Shown here: positions 56,429 to 63,325 of the stretch, in pieces | Numbering within the stretch: the stretch's first letter is position 1 | Layout: every line of letters begins with the position of its first letter | Source: Avedoeria sp964651245 | GTDB lineage: Bacteria; Chloroflexota; Anaerolineae; Epilineales; Epilineaceae | Length of the DNA stretch: 64,000 bases | Direction of reading: 5' to 3' | Assembly: GCA_964651245.1 (NCBI GenBank) | Contig: CAZYVI010000001.1 | Span: 186,001 to 250,000, forward strand | The notes under the pieces: generated by a model | The model's input: the letters and a program-made list of their open reading frames with translations, nothing else | The model's database searches: none | Told to the model about the DNA's origin: nothing | Made by a program: the position numbers and the translations under genes

Positions 56429-57905
56429 CGCCCGTTGCCGGGTCGGGGCCGGCGTCGGTCGTCGGGGCGCGTCCGACCGGCGCCGCCGGCGGTTCGGCGA
56501 CCGCGGCGGGCCGGGCGGTCATCGGGCGGGCGGTCCATCGCATCGCCAGGCCGTGGAGCGCGCCGCCAAGCCAGGCGCGGGCGATGGCGCCCAGGGCGCG
56601 CGGCCGGTCGCGGCGCAGCCGGGCCAGGGCGACGCGGTGGCGCAGCCGGCGCGTGGCGTGGCGGTAGTAGCGCGGCCCCGGCCGGCCGGTGACGACGTGG
56701 TCGCGGTCGCTTCCCGCCGCCCAGTCCGCCGGGCCGACGACGGCGCCGGCCACGGCGTCGTGGTAGGGCGTGCCCTGGATGGGATAGGCGACCGTGGTCA
56801 GGTACACGTCGGGGTCGGCGCGGCCGACGAAGTCGATCGTGGCCTCGATGTCGGCCCGCGTCTCGCCGTCGTAGCCCCACATCAGGAACATCCCGGTTTC
56901 GATGCCGGCCGCCTTGAGCCAGGCCGTGGCCCGCTCGACCTCGGCCACCGTGACGCCGCGCTCCATGCGGTCGAGCACGGACTGCGAGCCGCTTTCGCTG
57001 CCCAGCCAGACCCGTCGGGCGCCCATCGCCGCCAGCGCCGCGACGAGCTCGGGCGTCAGGCGATCGGCGCGGGTGATGCACTCGAACGGCACCCGCAGGC
57101 CGCGCCGCTGCAGCGACTGGGCATAGGCGAGCGTCCAGCGCGGGTGGATCGTGAAGACGTCGTCGGCATACCACAGCATGTCGGGCGCGTAGCGCTCGAC
57201 CAGGTGCCCCACCTCGTCCGCCACGCCGTCGGGCGAGCGGCGGGCGTGGTGGTGGCCGAAGACGCTGTGGCTGCACCAGCGGCAGCGGTACGGGCAGCCG
57301 CGGGCACAGATCAGGTTGAGCGACGCGACGCCGTGGTGCGCCCGCCAGCACGCCAGGTAGGCGTCGACGTCGATCGCGTCGCGGTCGGGCCACGGCAGGG
57401 CGTCGAGGTCGGTCAAGAGCGGGCGCGGCGGCGTCCGGACGACGGCGCCGGCCTCGTCGCGGAAGGCGATGCCCCGGACGTCGTGCAGGCGGTGCGCGCC
57501 GCGCCGGGCCAGCGCCTCGAGCAGCTCGGCCATCGTCTCCTCGCCCTCGCCGATCACGACGACGTCGGCGCCGTGGTCGAGGTAGGCGGCGGGCCAGTTC
57601 GCGCTCTCGGGGCCGCCCAGGACGACCGTCCAACCGGCGGCCTTGGCAACGCGCGTCAGCGCGATCACGCTGCGGCGGGTGGTCAGGTTCGTGTAGAGCC
57701 CGAGGACCGGCGCCTCGCGGCGCGCCAGCCGGGCGTCGACGTCGGCGCGGGCGGCGAACGTCGTGTCCTGGACGCCGACGGCGACCCCGAGGCGCTTGAG
57801 GTAGGCGCTGACGTACAGCAGCCCCAGCGGCGCGTAGGGCTTCATGATCGCCTGCTCGTGGGCGTCCTCGCCCACGAAGTAGCTGTGCGACAGCAGGACG
57901 TCCAG
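56415..57905 (-). CDS. B12-binding-type radical SAM protein 1, non-canonical start
   Basis: The 496-residue enzyme has an N-terminal cobalamin-binding-like Rossmann domain (LDVLLSHSYF ... VLGLYTNLTT ... VVLGGPESANWP ... VVVIGEGEETM). The radical SAM barrel has CPYRCRWC (C204, C208, C211) for the 4Fe-4S cluster, YADDVFTIHP and WLGSESGSQSVLDRM. About 80 C-terminal residues are basic and Ala-rich. The frame has no ATG/GTG/TTG before the first beta strand; CTG at 57905 has GGAGGG upstream. Removing one C from the CCC at 57906-57908 would give ATG-CGC-CTG (MRLDVLLSH), so a one-base sequence error is an equal explanation. Reaction unknown. Confidence 0.85.
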   Translation of the reverse strand: MDVLLSHSYFVGEDAHEQAIMKPYAPLGLLYVSAYLKRLGVAVGVQDTTFAARADVDARLARREAPVLGLYTNLTTRRSVIALTRVAKAAGWTVVLGGPESANWPAAYLDHGADVVVIGEGEETMAELLEALARRGAHRLHDVRGIAFRDEAGAVVRTPPRPLLTDLDALPWPDRDAIDVDAYLACWRAHHGVASLNLICARGCPYRCRWCSHSVFGHHHARRSPDGVADEVGHLVERYAPDMLWYADDVFTIHPRWTLAYAQSLQRRGLRVPFECITRADRLTPELVAALAAMGARRVWLGSESGSQSVLDRMERGVTVAEVERATAWLKAAGIETGMFLMWGYDGETRADIEATIDFVGRADPDVYLTTVAYPIQGTPYHDAVAGAVVGPADWAAGSDRDHVVTGRPGPRYYRHATRRLRHRVALARLRRDRPRALGAIARAWLGGALHGLAMRWTARPMTARPAAVAEPPAAPVGRAPTTDAGPDPATGDGRG

Positions 57906-57981
57906 GGCGCATCCCTCCGGCGGCGCCGCGTCGGTGCGACAGCGCGTGGCCGTGATGGTAGCCGCTCGCGGGCGGCGGTGG

Positions 57982-59538
57982 TCAGCCGGCCGGGCGGGAG
58001 AGGTCGGGCGGCGGCGACGGCGCGACGACCGGGAGGCGCGTCGGCGCGGCGTGGCGGGACGCGGGCGCCGCGGCGGCCAGCGCGTCCCAGGCGGCCATCG
58101 CGGCGTCGACCTCGGCCGCGGCGGCGGCCGCGGCGGCCGCGTCGCCGTCGGCCGCGGCGCGGCGCACGGCATGGCGGGCGTCGAGCTCGCGGTGCAGCTG
58201 GGCGTGCAGGGCGCGGTAGAACGGCGTCGTGTAGCTGCCGGCGAAGAGCATGGCCAGGTCGGTGCTGTCGCGCCAGTGGTGCTCGGCGGCCAGCTGGTCG
58301 GCGACGCGGCGATGGAAGGGCGTGCCGGGCAGCGGATAGCTGACCGAGACGCCGATGGCGTCGGGCAGCGTCGACCGGACGAGCGCCGCGGTGGCCGCGA
58401 TGTCGTCCCAGCCCTCGCCCGGGTAGCCCAGCTGCAGGAAGAACGCGACGCGGATGCCGCGCCGGCGGAGCCGCGCCACGGCGTCCGGCACGTCGTCCAC
58501 CCGGATGCCCTTGTCCATCGCGTCCAGCACGGCCTGCGAGCCGCTCTCGACGCCGAGCCAGACCTCGGCGCAGCCCGCGCGGGCCAGGCCGTCGGCGGCG
58601 GCGTCGGTGATCAGGTCGACGCGGCTTTGGATCGTGAACGGCAGCGCCGCGCCGCGGTCGGCCACGGCTTGGCCGAAGGCGGCCGTCCAGTCGGCGCGCA
58701 GGCCGAAGATGTCGTCGACGAACCAGACATGGTCGGGCGCCAGGTCGCGCCGGATCGCCGCCAGCTCGTCGGCCACGGCCGTGGCGGCGCGCATGGCGTA
58801 GCGCTGGCCCCAGATCGGCTTGGCGCACCAATTGCAGTGGAACGGGCAGCCGCGCGTGGCCACGGCGTTGATCGACCATTGGCCGTGCGCCGCCCGCCAG
58901 ATCGCCCGGTACGCGTCGACGTCGAGGAGGTCGCGGGCGGGCGGCGGGAACCGATCGGGCTCGCGCTCGGTCGGCCGCGGCGCCGTGCGCACGGGCTGGC
59001 CGTCGGGACCGGCGACGACGAGACCGGCCACGGCCGCGAGCCGGTCCGCGGTCGAACCGCTCGGGTCCGCGCCGCCCGGCGTCCCGAGCAGCGCCGCCAG
59101 CGCCTCGCCCACCGTCCAGTCGGCCTCGCCCACGGCCACCGCCGTGGCGCCGGCGGCCAGGAACGCGGCCGGGTCGTCGCTGGCGTCGGAGCCGGCGACG
59201 ACGACGGGTCGACCGTCGGCCGCCGCCTGTCGCACCATCGCCAGGGCGGCATCGCGCATCACGGCCAGGCACATCTTGGAGTAGAAGTTGAAGCTGTCCT
59301 CGAACAGCACGACGGCCCGCGGCCGGTGCGTCGCCAGCGCCGGCCCGAACGCCGCCGGGCCTGGCGCCAGCATCGCGTCGAACAAGGCCACCCGCCAGCC
59401 CGCCTCGCGCGCCACGGCGGCGGCGTACAGCGTCCCGAGCGGGGGGTACGGTCGTTGGAGCGCGGCCTGCTTGGGGTCGAGGGCCATGAACAGGGCGTGG
59501 CCGAACAGGACGTCGACCGCCGCGGCTCCGCCCTGCAT
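57982..59538 (-). CDS. B12-binding-type radical SAM protein 2
   Basis: The 518-residue protein is paralogous to the downstream radical SAM protein. Its cobalamin-binding-like N-domain has VDVLFGHALF, RPYPPLGTLYAAAVAREAGW, PVVVAGSDASDDP and AVAVGEADW. The radical SAM cluster motif is CPFHCNWC (C231, C235, C238), and FVDDIFGLR, WLGVESGSQAVLDAM and LQLGYPGEGWDDI match barrel strands. The C-terminal 110 residues are Ala-rich. The classical DxHxxG cobalamin ligand is not evident in either protein, so B12 binding is uncertain. It starts at ATG 59538, 16 nt after the Kelch gene. Confidence 0.85.
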   Translation of the reverse strand: MQGGAAAVDVLFGHALFMALDPKQAALQRPYPPLGTLYAAAVAREAGWRVALFDAMLAPGPAAFGPALATHRPRAVVLFEDSFNFYSKMCLAVMRDAALAMVRQAAADGRPVVVAGSDASDDPAAFLAAGATAVAVGEADWTVGEALAALLGTPGGADPSGSTADRLAAVAGLVVAGPDGQPVRTAPRPTEREPDRFPPPARDLLDVDAYRAIWRAAHGQWSINAVATRGCPFHCNWCAKPIWGQRYAMRAATAVADELAAIRRDLAPDHVWFVDDIFGLRADWTAAFGQAVADRGAALPFTIQSRVDLITDAAADGLARAGCAEVWLGVESGSQAVLDAMDKGIRVDDVPDAVARLRRRGIRVAFFLQLGYPGEGWDDIAATAALVRSTLPDAIGVSVSYPLPGTPFHRRVADQLAAEHHWRDSTDLAMLFAGSYTTPFYRALHAQLHRELDARHAVRRAAADGDAAAAAAAAAEVDAAMAAWDALAAAAPASRHAAPTRLPVVAPSPPPDLSRPAG

Positions 59539-59554
59539 CGGCCGCCCCGCGGCG

Positions 59555-60841
59555 CTACGGCGCCGGCCGGACGACGGCCGCCCGCAGCACCGACGGCAAG
59601 AAGATCCGCGGCGCCGCGGTCGGTGCGACCGTCGGCGTGTCGCTCGGTCCAGGTGTCGGCGACGCCGCGGCCGTGGTGGGCGCCGACGTGGTCGCCGGCG
59701 GCGTCGCCGCGTCGGGCGCGAGGTCGAGGGCGAACGCGTCGGACAGGTAGGTCGTGCCGTCGCCCTCGACGCGCAGGCCGCCGTAGAGGATCAGCCGCTG
59801 CCCGGCTTCGTCCCAGACGGCGCTGTGTCCGCTGCGGGCGGACGGCGCGCCCGACCGCTCCAGCGCCCGCCACCGCGGCGCCGTCGGGTCCCGGTAGTCC
59901 AGGAGCCAGGCGTCGGCGCGCTCGCCGGCGTCGGGCGTGTAGCCGCCGAACAGCACCGCCAGGCCGCGGTCGCCCAGGAAGGTCAGCGTCGCGCCGCTGC
60001 GGGCGGCCGGGCCGTCGCCGGCCAGCGCCGTGATGTCAGCCCAGGCGCCGGACCCGTCGAGCGCCGCCAGGTCGCCGCGCCAGAGCGCGTTGGACGGCAG
60101 CGCGTCGGGACCCTGGCCGCTAAAGGCGACCAGGTGGCCGGACCGCGGGTCGCGGTCGGCGGCCTGGAAGATCCGCTGGAACGGCAGCGGCGCCGCCGGC
60201 TGCCAGGCGGCGTCGAGGGCCGCGGTGTCGAGCGTGAACGTGGCGGTCACGAGGTCGCCCGAGCCCCGGTAGTCGCCGCCGGCGGCTACGAGGCGACGGC
60301 GCGGCGCGTCGTGCACCAGCAAGCCGTAGAGGTGGGGCAGCGGCGGCCCGCCGGCGAGCGGCCGCCACGTCAGCGTGGCGTCCGGGCCGCCGGCCCAGTC
60401 GAGGGCGTGGGCCGTGGCGCCGGTGCAGTCGCACAACATCACCGCGGCGGTCCCGTCCAGGGCCGCGGTGCGGGCGCCGACGAGGCCGCGGCCGGCCAGC
60501 TGCGGCTGCGGCGCCGGACCCGCCTCGGCGACGGTGACCCAGCGCGGCGGGTCGGCGGCGAGGTCGAGGGCGCGGATCGCCGCCGGCGCCGCGAAGTCGT
60601 CCCGCTCGCCGCCGACGAGCACCATCGCCCCGCCGCGCAGCACGGCGGCGTGGCCGCCCAGGGGCGCGTCGCCGGGCAGCGGGCGCCAGGCGGCATCGGC
60701 CAACGGGTCCGGCTGCGCCTGGGCCGCCGGCGACGGCGTCGCCGCGGCAGCCAGCGCGGCGACGGCCGCCGCGACGACGAGCAGGGCCAGCGGCCCACGG
60801 CAGGCGGCCGGCGACGGCCGCCGGCGGTGCGTTTCGGTCAC
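59555..60841 (-). CDS. Secreted Kelch-repeat protein with Thr/Pro stalk and LP tail
   Basis: The 428-residue protein has a signal peptide (CRGPLALLVVAAAVAALAAAA, ending AAQAQ). It carries about six Kelch/galactose-oxidase-type blades (GGHAAVLRGGAMVLVGGERD, RRRLVAAGGDYRG, GHLVAFSGQGPD, GLAVLFGGYTPDAGERAD, RLILYGGLRVEG). A Thr/Pro/Ala linker follows, and the tail is APRIFLPSVLRAAVVRPAP. The GTG at 60841 is fixed by GGAGG 5 nt upstream. It is the promoter-proximal gene of the minus-strand run that includes two radical SAM enzymes and two methyltransferases. Confidence 0.8.
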   Translation of the reverse strand: MTETHRRRPSPAACRGPLALLVVAAAVAALAAAATPSPAAQAQPDPLADAAWRPLPGDAPLGGHAAVLRGGAMVLVGGERDDFAAPAAIRALDLAADPPRWVTVAEAGPAPQPQLAGRGLVGARTAALDGTAAVMLCDCTGATAHALDWAGGPDATLTWRPLAGGPPLPHLYGLLVHDAPRRRLVAAGGDYRGSGDLVTATFTLDTAALDAAWQPAAPLPFQRIFQAADRDPRSGHLVAFSGQGPDALPSNALWRGDLAALDGSGAWADITALAGDGPAARSGATLTFLGDRGLAVLFGGYTPDAGERADAWLLDYRDPTAPRWRALERSGAPSARSGHSAVWDEAGQRLILYGGLRVEGDGTTYLSDAFALDLAPDAATPPATTSAPTTAAASPTPGPSDTPTVAPTAAPRIFLPSVLRAAVVRPAP

Positions 60842-60925
60842 GGGAGCCTCCGGACGGGTGATTCGGCTGGGCGCCGGGCCAACGCGTCCGGTGGAGCCGG
60901 GGCGCGGCGGTGGGGTGGCCGCCCG

Positions 60926-60955
60926 ATTGTAGGCGACGGCGCCGGGCGGTCGCAA
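60926..60955 (-). promoter_or_regulatory. Promoter of the Kelch / radical-SAM run
   Basis: On the minus strand TTGCGA (60955-60950), an 18-nt spacer and TACAAT (60931-60926) match the consensus at 4/6 and 5/6. Transcription would start about 80 nt before the Kelch GTG. Confidence 0.55.
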
Positions 60956-60970
60956 GACGGCGGGGTCGTG

Positions 60971-60998
60971 TTGACGCCGCCGCCAGCGGCACTACAAT
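60971..60998 (+). promoter_or_regulatory. Promoter of the CAP-domain / sugar dehydrogenase pair
   Basis: TTGACG (60971-60976), a 16-nt spacer and TACAAT (60993-60998) match the consensus at 5/6 each. It is back to back with the Kelch promoter, only 15 nt apart, so both may respond to a shared factor. The predicted leader is about 160 nt long. Confidence 0.6.
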
Positions 60999-61063
60999 GC
61001 CGCCCGACGTCGCCCCGGAACCACGGGGCCGGTACGCCCGGTAGGCACCGTGGGCGCCGGCCC

Positions 61064-61086
61064 GTCCGCTCCGCGAGGGAGCGGAC
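61064..61086 (+). promoter_or_regulatory. Stem-loop in the CAP-gene leader
   Basis: GTCCGCTCC and GGAGCGGAC form a perfect 9-bp stem with a 5-nt GCGAG loop, about 80 nt before the start codon. No T-run follows. It may protect the mRNA or control translation. Confidence 0.4.
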
Positions 61087-61166
61087 GCCCTGGCACGCGA
61101 TCCCCCCGCCTCGATCGCGCGCCCGCCGTGCGCACCGTGCGCGAAGCTGGACCCGGAGAGAGCCTT

Positions 61167-61964
61167 GTGTCGAGCCCGACCCCGGCGCGCCGCGCGCGCC
61201 CGCGCCTCGCCGCCGTCGCCGCGGCCTGCCTCGCCGTCGCCCTCGCGACGCCCCCGCCCGCCCTCGCCCAGGACGAACGCGCGCCGTCGGCCGCCCCCGT
61301 CCCCGCGCCCGCCGACGCGCCTCCCGCCCCGGCCGATGCGCCTCCCGCCCCGGCCGATGCGCCCGCCGCCCCGGCGCCACCCGCCCCGGCCGAGGTGCCG
61401 CCGCCCGGCCCGTCGGCCGCCGAACGCCAAGCCGCCGACGTCGCCGCGGGCCTGGCGCACCCCGACCTCGACGCCCGGACCCGCTTCGAGCTCGAGCTGC
61501 TGCAGCGGATCAACGCGCTGCGCGCCGAACACGGCCGCGGCGCCCTGCTCCTCGACGACCGGCTCGTGGCCGCGGCCCGTCAGCACGCCGTCGACATGGC
61601 CTACCGCAACTTCTGCCGCCACACCGGCTCCGACGGCAGCCGCGCCCGGCAGCGGCTGGCGCGCAACGGCTACCCGTACAACAACTGGGCCGGCGAGAAC
61701 ATCCTGTGCGCCCGCCGCAGCGCCGACGCGGCCCTGGCGTGGTGGCTCAGCTCGCCGCCCCACCGGGCCAACCTCCTCCACGGCCACTTCACCCACATCG
61801 GCGTCGGGGTGAGCATGCTCGGCACCTACGGACCCGACCTCGTCTTGACCTTCGCCGCCGGCGACGACGCGACCGCCGAGCCGGGCGTGTTCGCGGCGCT
61901 CCGCGGCGGCGACGTGGCCGGCTGGATCGCCGCGACGCGGGAGCCGGACCAGCGGCCGCGCTAG
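61167..61964 (+). CDS. Secreted CAP-superfamily (SCP/PR-1-like) protein
   Basis: The 265-residue protein has a signal peptide (RLAAVAAACLAVALATPPPALAQ). A proline-rich linker includes three PADAPPA-type repeats (about 48-70), and a CAP domain follows: LLQRINALRAEHGRGALLLDDRLVAAARQHAVDM in pieces, then CRHTGSDGS, YNNWAGENI and WWLSSPPHRANLLHGHFTHIGVG. The cavity His and Glu residues of the family (RHTG, GENI, HRANLL) are kept. CAP proteins bind lipids or act in cell-envelope interactions; the role here is unknown. The GTG at 61167 has GGAGAGAG upstream. The sugar dehydrogenase follows directly. Confidence 0.88.
   Translation: MSSPTPARRARPRLAAVAAACLAVALATPPPALAQDERAPSAAPVPAPADAPPAPADAPPAPADAPAAPAPPAPAEVPPPGPSAAERQAADVAAGLAHPDLDARTRFELELLQRINALRAEHGRGALLLDDRLVAAARQHAVDMAYRNFCRHTGSDGSRARQRLARNGYPYNNWAGENILCARRSADAALAWWLSSPPHRANLLHGHFTHIGVGVSMLGTYGPDLVLTFAAGDDATAEPGVFAALRGGDVAGWIAATREPDQRPR
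61311..61373 (+). repeat. Three tandem 21-bp repeats in the CAP-protein linker
   Basis: Copies at 61311-61331, 61332-61352 and 61353-61373 differ at a few bases and encode ADAPPAP-type units. The first two copies differ by one base, so recent slippage is likely and linker length may vary between strains. Confidence 0.85.
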
Positions 61965-61975
61965 GACCGCGGCGG

Positions 61976-63325
61976 GTCCGCCGCGCCGCGATCGCCGCCG
62001 GCGCCCTGCTGGCCAGCGGCTGCGTGGCGCCCGCCGGCGCGCCGCCCGCCGACGTCGCCGCGGTGCCGGCCGAGGCGACGGTCGCGCCGGCCACGCGCCC
62101 CGCGGACGGCGCCGCCGGCGCGCCGGCGCACGCGGGCGATGCGGGCGGGTCGACGGCGAGCGCCGAGCCGCCGGCGCGCGCGGCGCCGCGGCCCACGCCG
62201 GCGGCGGTCGTATTCGACCCGTTCGACACCCAGCTGCGGCTCGAACCGGTGGCCGGCGGCTTCGACGAGCCGGTGCACGCGGCGTCGGACGGCACCGGCC
62301 GCGGGCGGCTCTACGTGGTCGAGAAGGCGGGCCGGATCCGGCGGCTCGACCTCGCCCGCGGCACGGTGGCCGACGCCCCGTTCGCCGACCTGACGGACCG
62401 CGTCAACAGCGCCGCCTCCGAGCGCGGCCTGCTGTCGGTGGCCTTCCATCCGCGCTTCGTCGACAACGGCCGGCTGTTCGTGAACTACACCCGCCGCGAC
62501 GGCGACACCGTGATCGCCGAGCTCGCCGCCGACGCCGACCGCGACCGCGCCGACGCCGGCAGCGAGCGCCGGCTGCTCGTCATCGACCAGCCCGCCGCGA
62601 ACCACAACGGCGGCCAGAACGCCTTCGGCCCTGACGGCTACCTGTACGTCGGGATGGGGGATGGCGGCGGCAGCGGGGCCGACAACGCCCAGGACCCGTC
62701 CAACCTGCTGGGCAAGATCCTGCGGCTCGACGTCGACGCCGTGGCGGCGCCGGCCGACGGCGCCGACGCTCCCACCGGCTACGCCGTGCCGCCCGACAAC
62801 CCGTTCGTCGCCGGCCCGTTCGCGCCCGAGGTCTGGGCGTACGGCCTGCGCAACCCGTGGCGGCTGGCGTTCGACGGCGCGACCGGCGACCTTTTCATCG
62901 CCGACGTCGGCGCCAGCGCGCTCGAGGAGGTCAACGTCCAGCCGGCCGCCAGCCGCGGCGGCGAGGACTACGGCTGGCCGCTCCTCGAGGGCCGGCGCTG
63001 CCGCGACGGCGACGACTGCGACCCCGACGGGCGCACGGTGCGGCCGGCGGCCGAGTACGGCCATGACGACGGCAACTGCGCCGTGTCCGGCGGCCAGGTG
63101 TACCGCGGCCGGCGGTCGCGCGCCCTCCAGGGCGTCTACCTCTACGGCGACTACTGCAGCGGCCGGATCTGGGGCCTGTGGCGCGCCCGCGGCGGCTGGC
63201 GCGACGCCGTGCTGCTCGACACGGACCTGGCGATCAGCGCCTTCGGCCGCGACGACGACGGCGAGGTCTACGTCCTCGACATGGCCGGCGGCGACGTCCT
63301 GCGCATCGCCGCCGACGACGGCTAG
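61976..63325 (+). CDS. PQQ-dependent aldose sugar dehydrogenase-like lipoprotein, start codon unclear
   Basis: The family oxidises sugars in the periplasm with PQQ on a six-bladed propeller. The protein (about 449 residues) shows ERGLLSVAFHPRF, NHNGGQNAFGPDGYLYVGMG, DPSNLLGKILRLDVD, PEVWAYGLRNPWRLAFD, EDYGWPLLEG and SGGQVYRG. A lipoprotein signal peptide (VRRAAIAAGALLASGC, lipobox LASGC) begins 12 nt after the CAP stop. No ATG, GTG or TTG occurs before it; the Val codon is GTC at 61976. Either a rare start or a base error (GTC for GTG) is needed. GTG at 62024 would remove the signal peptide. It converges with the next gene. Confidence 0.85.
   Translation, partial: VRRAAIAAGALLASGCVAPAGAPPADVAAVPAEATVAPATRPADGAAGAPAHAGDAGGSTASAEPPARAAPRPTPAAVVFDPFDTQLRLEPVAGGFDEPVHAASDGTGRGRLYVVEKAGRIRRLDLARGTVADAPFADLTDRVNSAASERGLLSVAFHPRFVDNGRLFVNYTRRDGDTVIAELAADADRDRADAGSERRLLVIDQPAANHNGGQNAFGPDGYLYVGMGDGGGSGADNAQDPSNLLGKILRLDVDAVAAPADGADAPTGYAVPPDNPFVAGPFAPEVWAYGLRNPWRLAFDGATGDLFIADVGASALEEVNVQPAASRGGEDYGWPLLEGRRCRDGDDCDPDGRTVRPAAEYGHDDGNCAVSGGQVYRGRRSRALQGVYLYGDYCSGRIWGLWRARGGWRDAVLLDTDLAISAFGRDDDGEVYVLDMAGGDVLRIAADDG

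Larger units (their letters stand above)
60842..61166. other. 325-nt divergent intergenic region with two promoters
   Basis: The region holds two back-to-back promoters and a leader of about 160 nt for the plus-strand gene. I saw no further gene. The leader is GC-rich, with one strong stem-loop (61064-61086). I could not match it to a riboswitch class. Confidence 0.6.

Noticed and set aside
61000..61166. Riboswitch in the CAP-gene leader
   Set aside because: One strong stem is present, but I could not recognise conserved riboswitch boxes (for example no B12 box or other known core).
59288..61975. Extension of the sugar dehydrogenase frame upstream through the CAP gene and beyond, as a giant protein
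   Set aside because: The upstream part is Arg-rich antisense or out-of-frame sequence; the CAP protein occupies a different frame and ends at a TAG.
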